This document shows positions 56,469 through 64,000 of a stretch of 64,000 nucleotides of DNA, piece after piece. Position 1 is the first letter of the stretch. Every line of letters begins with the position of its first letter. Under the pieces are notes generated by a model that searched no databases, was not told the origin of the DNA, and was given only the letters and a program-made list of their open reading frames with translations. The stretch is from Phaseolus vulgaris (taxonomy: Eukaryota; Streptophyta; Magnoliopsida; Fabales; Fabaceae), in NCBI RefSeq assembly GCF_000499845.2, contig NC_023758.2, positions 40,318,108-40,382,107 of the forward strand, in the 5' to 3' direction. The position numbers and the translations under genes were made by a program.

Positions 56469-59400
56469 ATTATGTTAACAGATAAGCAAGCAAGCAGAAA
56501 TAAAACCAAAAAATCACATTTCACTCAGCCCATAACTAAGCCCAAAATAAAAGGCCATCAGAAAATGATGTTAACAGATCAGCAAGCAATAGTAGTATAA
56601 ATTTGGTAACAGTAATAAATTGAATGACTCCTAATAACAACCATTTTCATATTCAAAAGGGCGCATTCCTATCCCAACCATGTTTTCCAACTCAGCCACA
56701 CCAACTACCATCATCATCGACAATATCAAATATATCACATAATCAATGTCATGTACCAACAAAGACAAGAGACCAAAGTTATTCTATTAAATCTTTAACA
56801 ACGTAGCCAGTTGCCATAATTTTTGCATCTTAATTGCAACTGTCCATGATATTACTATTGAAGGTTATTCACCAACCATAGGTAAATATAGGACCAAATA
56901 TTTAAGTCATTATTGCTTATTAGATATTATCCTTTATATGACCATGTATTGAAATACCTATTTGTTAATTAATAATAATAAGTAACTACACTTAAGAATG
57001 ATCCTTATTACCATAAGGTTTAGCGGTTATAATGCGATTAGATTAGTAAAGATTAATCTTTTTCTATTTATAAGTCTTAATGGTAATCATAATACTTGTT
57101 TTACTCATTCGTTTGAAAATAACTTACTTCTTCTTTATGTTGATCATGTACACATGAAATAAGACATTAAATAAGAAAACACAAATGAATTCACACATTT
57201 AATTATAATAATTATAGACATCAAGATTAAAGAAAAATAATGTCATAATTATTCAATGATATCAAATATAAAATTGCTCCATAACATAATATTTTTTTAA
57301 TAACTATAAATAAAAGACCAAGATGAACGTAGGGAATATTCAACTTCAATCTAAGTTTACATTCTTCGTACCCTAGTTTTTATATAAGGGAGATGTATAG
57401 AGAAAAATTGTAATATCTCTTAATTTTTTAAGTTACATGGTATAAGGAATTCTTCATTGTGTATCTTCTTTACAAATATTATTCTTTAGGTTTTTTATTA
57501 TTTTTTTAGTTAGAAGAAATAATAAACAATACTTCGATTCTTAGTTTTAAAAAAAATTAAGACAAAATATTTAGAAATATCTTAATGTCCTTGTGTGTTT
57601 ATAAAGAATGTTTTTGTAAAATATTTTATAATTTATTCAATATTAATAAAATTATTTAAAAGTTTTTCTTTAAAAAAAAAATATAACCCAATAGTTAGAT
57701 CAACGGTTCCAAAGTGAAATAATATATTATATTCAACCCCTGCTAATTAACAAATATCATATCAAAATGGTGGAATAGGAAATTGGACTGTTGACTGACG
57801 ATGTTACGTTCAATATTTAGATATTATATTTAATGTTGATATTAAAAAAATTAAATATCGTATTTAATGTTGACTGGAAACATTTAAATATAAAATTATG
57901 GAAGGTAACAACTCCCATATATTTAATAACTAATTAAGAAAAGAAACTCTTATTTATTAACGGAATTACTGAAATTAAATATTTATAATTTTGGATGGCT
58001 AATAAAGGAGTAACTTATTATTATTTAATTAGATTTGATGTCGAGTTAAAATATTTGGAAAAAGACGTAGATAGTTTTATCTAACCCCATTCAAAAAATC
58101 TTATTGTCTCGTATGTGTGTATAACAAAAGAAATCACTCTCTTCTATGATTTTTTTAAAAGTGTTCCTATGGCTTTCAATAAAAAAAAAAAGTTCCTCGT
58201 TTAATTCTTTAATGAAAACTTTAGTTCATTGGTTAGCAAGGTTTTGAAAATATAATAGAGTCAACAAGGAAAAGAATATGATGGGTAATAGAGAAAAAAA
58301 TAATATAGGTGCACCCTAATTTTATTTTATTTTTCATTAACGTGACATTTTTACATGATTTAAGATGCTTAAGGTTATAAATATAGGTTTTGTTTAACAA
58401 ATTATATTTTTCATTTATTAACATTTATCCTAAGAATTAAATAAATAAATAAAACTCTTCAAAAAAAAGAAAAATATTTTTTCTTTTTAGAATTTAACTT
58501 CAGAAAGTTATTTGAGAACAAAATTAAATATTATAATTTAGATTAAATTACACTAGCTAGCTATGCTCTTATTACTATAACAATGTACTTTTTCAACACT
58601 TACAATAAGCTTCTTTATAAGGTACATATGGTACTGTTTTTCAAACAATTAAATAGTGATTATGTAATATATAGAGACTTTCTGTGTTAAGTTTTTTTAA
58701 TTAATTAATATATATATAAAGTAGTGAACGAAAAATATGGGTATTTGAATAATTTTGTCATTAGTAAAAAGAAGTTTAAAAACGAATAAAACTAACGACG
58801 GTTAAAAAAATCCGTCATAGTAACATCTAATGACGGGTTAGTAAACCTAAATATATCAATCATCTAAAACAATACTTTTAGGTGTAAAAACAGGGAGAAT
58901 TATACTTTATTTTTAATAATTGTACAATTGAGAATTGAAATTTTTATATGGATTATTTTTTTTTTACATAAATTATTTGAGCGTTATTCAAAAGTATTTT
59001 TTTGTTATTATTAAACCATTCAAAAGGAACACAGATGACAAGCAGAACAAATATAATAAATTTCGCATTTTACATCTATTACTGCTACAATAAATGTAAA
59101 CAAAAGTTTAAACTTTATGAGCTATCTAAGACCCCTTAAACACGTCAACCTAATTTTGAAATTTCATTAGTTAAGTGTGGTTCAAAACTCTAATGAATAC
59201 AAACTTTTCTTTCAATGAAACTGTCCATTTTTTTTCACTTTTTTATTTCAAAATAATGAAATTCTACACTACAAATTCCAAGACGTTAAAGAATGGGAAA
59301 CTTTTTTAGGTTTTTATAACACAAAGTTTGGATTACACTATTTTTTTTCTTAAATTAGTGCAATTTAAAGTTAATTTTTTGTAAATTGGTAGATTTTTTA

Positions 59401-60241
59401 AAATTTATAATTAAATTAATCATATATTTAAAATATGATTTAATTTGTAGAAAGTTAAAATTGTGTTAACGGATGACAATAAAGGAAAAAATAACGACGA
59501 TGACAGTTCATTTCTATAGGATATCTATCGAAACATCGAAGAAGATTCTATGTAAAATTATATCTTATTATTAATTTTTTATTAAAATAATTACGTGAAT
59601 TGTTCAAATTAAATTAAGCTATAATGGATTCACTTAATGTTAAACTTTATTTATTTTTAATATTTTTTTAAACATCTAATTATTATCAATTTCCGGTTAG
59701 CGTTATCAATTCTAGTTTTCCAGATAAAGTTTCCAGTTTATTTTTAGGGTTTTGAATTTAATTTTTTTTTACCAATTTAGGTTTTATCCTATGGATTAGA
59801 TTTAGTTTTATAATTTTGTTCTTAAACGAAACTTATATTTAAAATACTTTTATAATCCTTTCAACCATTCTTTAATTATATATATAAAAACAAGTTATAT
59901 TCTTTAAATTCGTATTTTGTATATATGATTTCTTCCTAAATTGAATTTTTAAAAATCCTTTTTGGATTGTACGATAGTGTAATTAAAATCGTTTTTTTAA
60001 TATGATTTCTACATAAATCATTTTGTGCCAAACTAGTATGTGTTAAATACAATTTCTGCATAATTTTGCAAACTAATAAAACTTACTGGCCATTTCCTTC
60101 CCATTAAATCGTATTCGACATATAAAATTTACTCATTTAAAACAAATCTGTCCATTTTCAAAATTTTGACTTTAAATTGCATTAATTTAGAAATAAACTC
60201 AGATTATACTCGTAGAAAGAAGAAAATGATTTTATAGATAA
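56469..60241. other. Gene-poor AT-rich region
   Basis: A small fold-back fragment near 58795-58855 (GACGGTTAAAAAAATCCGTC and AATGACGGGTTA) is the only structure noticed. No gene or RNA recognised. Confidence 0.5.
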
Positions 60242-60250
60242 TAAAATTAA

Positions 60251-61195
60251 GGTATAATTATATTTTTTTTCCTACATTTAGGGTCAATATTTGATTTAAT
60301 ATAATAATTTTTAAAAAATTAAATTTGGTCCTAAGGTTTTTTTAAAAAGGTTTAATTTGGTTCCTTCCATTAAGTTTTCATCAAGAATGTTAATTATTGA
60401 TGACGTGACGCACACAGTGACATTAGTTTGCACAGATAGACTGAACGCAAATTTAGGGTTTAAAAATTAGAAAAAAAAGATTGAGGGAGAGAAAGGCGGA
60501 AGCGGCGTGTGGTGGACCCAATAGTTCCTGAGATATCAAGTTTGGTGGAAGAGGATGAGATTGTGACGTTGAGCGAGGTGTTTGTTAGAGTTAATGAGTT
60601 GAGGAAGCCTTTTGGATTGAGTTTTGGAGAAATGGTGGAGTTGATTTACATGTTGAACAAATTGGAGAAGTCCAAAGAGATGGTGGCGGCGACAGAGAAA
60701 CAAAGGTTATTTTGAGATTTAGTAAGCAAAGCAAAGAAGAAGGTTGAGAAGACGATGTTTAGAGAAGAAGGTAAAACGATGAGTACCAACTTTGAAAGTT
60801 TGAATTCCCAAAGCTTTTTATCAATTATGTTGATTTGGTTCGGATTCCCTTTGTAAGGTTGTTGTGAGTGAGTCTTAATTATTTTGTTAATGTTTTAGTG
60901 TTTTGGCTCCACCACCACATGTCGTCTCCGCCTCTCTCTCCCTTAATCTTGTCTTCGTCTTTCTCTCTCAATTTTCTTTTCTCAATTTCTAAAATTTCGT
61001 TCAGTAGTTCACGTGTGCAAACTAATGTCATTGGGTACGCCATCGTCGTCAACACTTAACGCCGTTGATGGAAACTTAACTGAAGGGATCAAATCGAACA
61101 TTTTTAAAAAACCTTGAGACCAACTTGATTTTTTTTAAAACCACCGTTAAATTGAATATTAATCCCAAATATATAAAACAAAAAGTAATTAAACT
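60251..61195. mobile_element. MULE with ~145-bp TIRs, 945 bp, possible gene capture
   Basis: Left arm GGTATAATTATATTTTTTTT, then TTTGGTCCTAAGGTTTTTTT and TTCCATTAAGTTTTCATC. The reverse complement of the right arm reads AGTTTAATTACTTTTTGTTT, then GTTGGTCTCAAGGTTTTTTA and TTCAGTTAAGTTTCCATC, in the same order and spacing over roughly 145 bp. TAAAATTAA flanks both sides exactly (60242-60250 and 61196-61204). Long inverted ends with a 9-bp duplication identify a Mutator-like element. The interior (60440-60860) is GC-richer and coding-like, suggesting a Pack-MULE. Confidence 0.85.
60506..60715 (+). pseudogene. Possible captured gene fragment inside the MULE
   Basis: A 69-codon open stretch (short frame from 60509) with a coding-like pattern: DEIVTLSEVFVRVNELRKPF, FGEMVELIYMLNKLEKSKE. 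The acidic/leucine-rich helical style continues weakly after a stop at about 60714. I do not recognise the parent gene. It may be non-functional or may be a very small gene. Confidence 0.35.
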
Positions 61196-61204
61196 TAAAA
61201 TTAA

Positions 61205-61803
61205 AAAATAATAAATATAGAGAAGGATAAGTTGAATTACACAATTTAACATAAACTAACATCCTTGTCTCAACAAGAATGATAAACATAGAGATACCAA
61301 TAGACAACAACTACACATTACACTTTCTGCAACACTATCATGTTCTCGAGTAGTATAAGGAAATAAGATATGGTGATTTGCAAGTATATAGTCAAATTGG
61401 ATACACGTAAAAACAATATTATCATTGAAAGAGAATAAGAGAGCAATCCCTGAATTAATTATTTTAAATTTTGATCATGGTTACATACAAGAAAAGATGG
61501 ATTTTTTAGCTTCTTTTTATATTGATTTTTCAATTTCTATGTATTGCCTTTAAATTTTGTTACACCTTGACACACATTGTGCAATTCAGTGGGGTCACTA
61601 GGGTGATTTCAACCAAACAACTGAAGTAACTCATTGTATTTAAATTTATAAGCAAATATAACATTAATTAAAAAGGATTTGAAGAGTATTCAATCCCAAT
61701 TACAGAGAAAGGCCATTGAAGAAGTTTTATTTACATGTGAGAAACACAAGATAAAGCATTGCATACAACACTCAGTTTTATGAATGCACTATTGGGGAGT
61801 TCA
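61205..61803. other. Spacer before the 98-aa gene
   Basis: No gene recognised. The last 100-200 bp is likely the 3' UTR of the minus-strand gene ending at 61804. Confidence 0.45.
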
Positions 61804-62100
61804 TCATGCTTCTTCCTCTGTTTTGCTTACCTTCATAGACATTTCTCCAGATAGGTTTTGAGGAAAATTATCAATCTCCCAGAACAATGCTTTTATCAAA
61901 TGTTGAATTTCTGGGTCCATTTCGGCATCCTCGTACGCAGCTTTTCGTTTTTGCTTCGAATCAAAGGCTGGTTCATGTCGATTAACGATCTTAGTTGTGC
62001 AACTGATTAGAGAGTTTCTGGCTTTTTTGTAGTATACTTTCTCAACATGATCGCTTCTATGTGACCCTGTTTTCTGCATTGCCTCAATCTCTCTCTTCAT
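61804..62100 (-). CDS. Uncharacterised small protein, 98 aa
   Basis: Single-exon frame starting at 62100. A TATAAA box lies 78 bp upstream (minus strand, 62178-62183) and the leader between is CT-rich, as expected of a plant transcript. The protein is hydrophilic. The N-terminal half is basic (MKREIEAMQKTGSHRS, YYKKARNSL), the middle has KQKRKAAYEDAEMDP, and an amphipathic helix (EIQHLIKALFWEIDNF) precedes an acidic end (SKTEEEA). No signal peptide, membrane segment or zinc motif. I recognise no family. It could be a lineage-specific gene or an exon of something larger. Confidence 0.55.
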   Translation of the reverse strand: MKREIEAMQKTGSHRSDHVEKVYYKKARNSLISCTTKIVNRHEPAFDSKQKRKAAYEDAEMDPEIQHLIKALFWEIDNFPQNLSGEMSMKVSKTEEEA

Positions 62101-62177
62101 TGAAGGAGAAAAAAGAGTGTTGATTGAGAAGAACTCACAGTGTTATTTCACCCTCATAAGCCCTCTATCAGTGTGAT

Positions 62178-62183
62178 TTATAC
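62178..62183 (-). promoter_or_regulatory. TATA box for the 98-aa gene
   Basis: TATAAA on the minus strand, 78 bp before the start codon, in a sensible place for a plant promoter. Confidence 0.5.
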
Positions 62184-62199
62184 ATACAAAAAATGTTCT

Positions 62200-62890
62200 A
62201 TGAACAAATCAACACAGCTGTAGCTGGTTTCCCATTGATTTAAGATTATGTTGCAATAAATATATTTTTATTCACTAACATGCATCTTAATTAATACTTA
62301 CAATAATAAATTAATTTATTTTCTCTGTGAAATTTGACTTTAGAGTCGTTAGGGAAATAAAAAAATTGTTTTTATTACCAAATTAGGAATAACGTTAAGA
62401 ATTTTAATACACTATATAAATATTATAGTATAATAGTTTTAAAACTTTCAAGTATTTATTGCATTTTTTAAGTAGTCGTGTTTGTACTAAATGCTAATGT
62501 ATTTTATATTCTATTTAATAAAAAGTATTAAATGAGAAAATAAATTCAATCTACATATTAAATAAAAATATTTTATTACAATTTAATGATAAACATAATT
62601 AGAAAATGGCTTTTAGAGAATTTGGAATTATTCAGGGTTGTTTCTGAACGTTATTCCAAACAATACAGAATTTCCGAATAACTAGTCTTGTATATATAGT
62701 TTACTTGTTAGGAAAATAACAAAAAAAATATGGTATTAAAAAAATCAAAGTTTACGAACTTCAAAATCAATATTTTTAACTAATTAAAAATATAAAATAT
62801 TCTTTCATCAGTTTTTAAACATTTATAAGTATAATTATAAATTAAATTATATTGAATAGAATAAAAACTTATTTTTTTTACTATATATCA
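62200..62890. other. AT-rich spacer
   Basis: Nothing recognised until the GC-rich array begins near 62894. Confidence 0.5.
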
Positions 62891-62893
62891 GAA

Positions 62894-63960
62894 TTCATAT
62901 CGAGCTGAATTGACCCAGAATGATGTCGAGTCGCGTCGGTTCGGGTCCATGTCAAGTCGCGTTGGTCAAGGTTCATGTCGAGCTACGTCGGTCCGAGCCG
63001 ATTTAGTTCGATATCGGCTCAAGACGATGTCGAGCATCATCGACTTGGACTGATAACATCGGTCTAGGTCGATGTCGAGCAAGGTCGGTCCGACTGTCGA
63101 GCAAAATCGTCCTGGGTCGATGTTGAGCAAAGTCGGTTTGGTCGATGTCGAGCAGAATCGGTCTGGATCGATGTTGAGCAAAGTCGGTCCACACCGACCG
63201 ATGTCGAACGGAATCGACCTAGGTTTATGTCGATCAAAGTAGGCCAGGGTCGATGTCAAGTGGAGTCGGCCGGGGCCGACTATGTCAACCAGAATCGACC
63301 TGAGCCGATGTCGATCGGAGTCGGCCTGGGCCGACCTATGTCGACCAGAATCGACCTGACAGATGTTGATTGGAGTCGGTCTGGGTCGATGACGAACAGA
63401 GTCGGCCCGAGTTGATGTCGAGGGGAGTTTGTCTGGGCTGATGTCAAGGGGAGTCTGTCTGGGCTGACGTCAAGCGCAGTCGGCACAAGTCGTTGTCAAG
63501 CGGAGTCGGCCCGGGCAGAAGTCGATGAGTGTCGGCTCGGGCCGATTTCCGGAGTTAGTCCGGGTCGATGGCGAGGGGAGTCGGCTCAGGTCGATGTGGA
63601 GCGGAGACGGCCCAGGTCAATGTGGAGCGCAGTCGGCCCGAGTCGATGTCGAGCAGAGTCGCCCGGGTCGATGTCGAGCAGAGTCGCCCGGGTCGATGTC
63701 GAGCAGAGTTGCCCGGGTTGATGTCGAGCGGAGTCGGCCTGAGACGATGTCGATAGGAGTCAACTTGGGTTGATGTCGAGTAGAGTCAGCCCGGATCGAT
63801 GTCGAGTAGAGTCAGCCCGGATCGATGTCGAGCGGAGTCAGCCCAGACCGATGTCGAGTGGAGTCGACCCAGACAGATGTCGAGCTAAGTGATCCCGAAC
63901 CAACATTGATTTGCCACCGAACCTATGTAGAGTCAAGTTGACCCATGTGGAGTTAAATTA
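62894..63960. repeat. Minisatellite array, 25-26-bp unit, GATGTCGAGCGGAGTCGGCC
   Basis: About 40 degenerate units, clearest at 63655-63735 where GTCGCCCGGGTCGATGTCGA plus GCAGA repeats at 25 bp. Composition is much richer in G and C than the surroundings and rich in CpG. Open frames here on both strands (for example 63525-63773) are artefacts of the repeat. The array extends to within about 40 bp of the window edge and may continue. Confidence 0.85.
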
Positions 63961-64000
63961 ATCCAGTTCATTTAAAATTACCAAATTTACGATAGATGTA

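Noticed and set aside
63003..63773. Several overlapping open frames rich in SRPGSMSSRV or RHRPRPI repeats
   Set aside because: Created by the 25-26-bp GC-rich array; frames exist on both strands at once.
1..64000. tRNA, rRNA, snoRNA and CRISPR arrays
   Set aside because: No cloverleaf with a GGTTCGAATCC-type arm, no rRNA blocks and no CRISPR-like spaced repeats were seen; the tandem arrays have degenerate head-to-tail units without unique spacers.

Overview
This is nuclear DNA of a flowering plant. It shows GT-AG introns, an AT-rich background, plant-only gene families and dense nested transposons. The repeats and the gene style suggest a legume of the bean/cowpea/soybean group, but that is inference. 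No organellar, bacterial or viral block was seen.

Seven genes can be supported. Two tandem RING1-type (Polycomb E3 ligase) genes lie on the + strand at 9455-15484 and 18988-22296. The first keeps both the RING finger and a RAWUL-like C-terminus; the second ends before RAWUL. A plant-specific 182-residue protein (28199-28747, -) and a DUF3741/TRM-motif protein (32708-33523, -) are both intronless. A nine-exon malectin-like/LRR membrane protein without a kinase is at 37275-42947 (+). A five-exon Yippee-like zinc protein with an SQ-rich tail is at 44738-49425 (-). A 98-residue orphan ORF with a TATA box is at 61804-62100 (-). Exon boundaries were read by hand from splice sites, with reading frame checked across every junction.

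The rest is mainly transposon debris. At 1-8202 a Ty1/copia element (1144-5781, - strand, 5-bp TSD, 254/244-bp LTRs) sits inside a Mutator-type MITE, next to the end of a CACTA element. Its polyprotein lacks protease and has an in-frame stop in reverse transcriptase. Between the RING1 genes lie a TRIM-like pair of repeats and a LINE remnant split by a 359-bp fold-back CACTA MITE. A hAT element with 8-bp TSD is in intron 2 of the second RING1 gene. A 4.9-kb CACTA-like region spans 22.9-27.8 kb. Another hAT element (46798-48400) lies in intron 1 of the Yippee gene.

The main hunt result is a dispersed Mutator-type family with GGCAA..TTCTTCC..GCACC ends and 9-bp target duplications. It has three well-bounded copies (36092-36512, 52108-53132, 55727-56086) and several weaker ones. 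A separate MULE (60251-61195) has roughly 145-bp terminal inverted repeats, a perfect 9-bp TSD and a possibly captured gene fragment. A second theme is three arrays of degenerate ~25-27-bp minisatellite units rich in TCGAC/TCAAC (34.4-35.4, 47.6-48.2 and 62.9-64.0 kb), one of them carried inside a hAT element.
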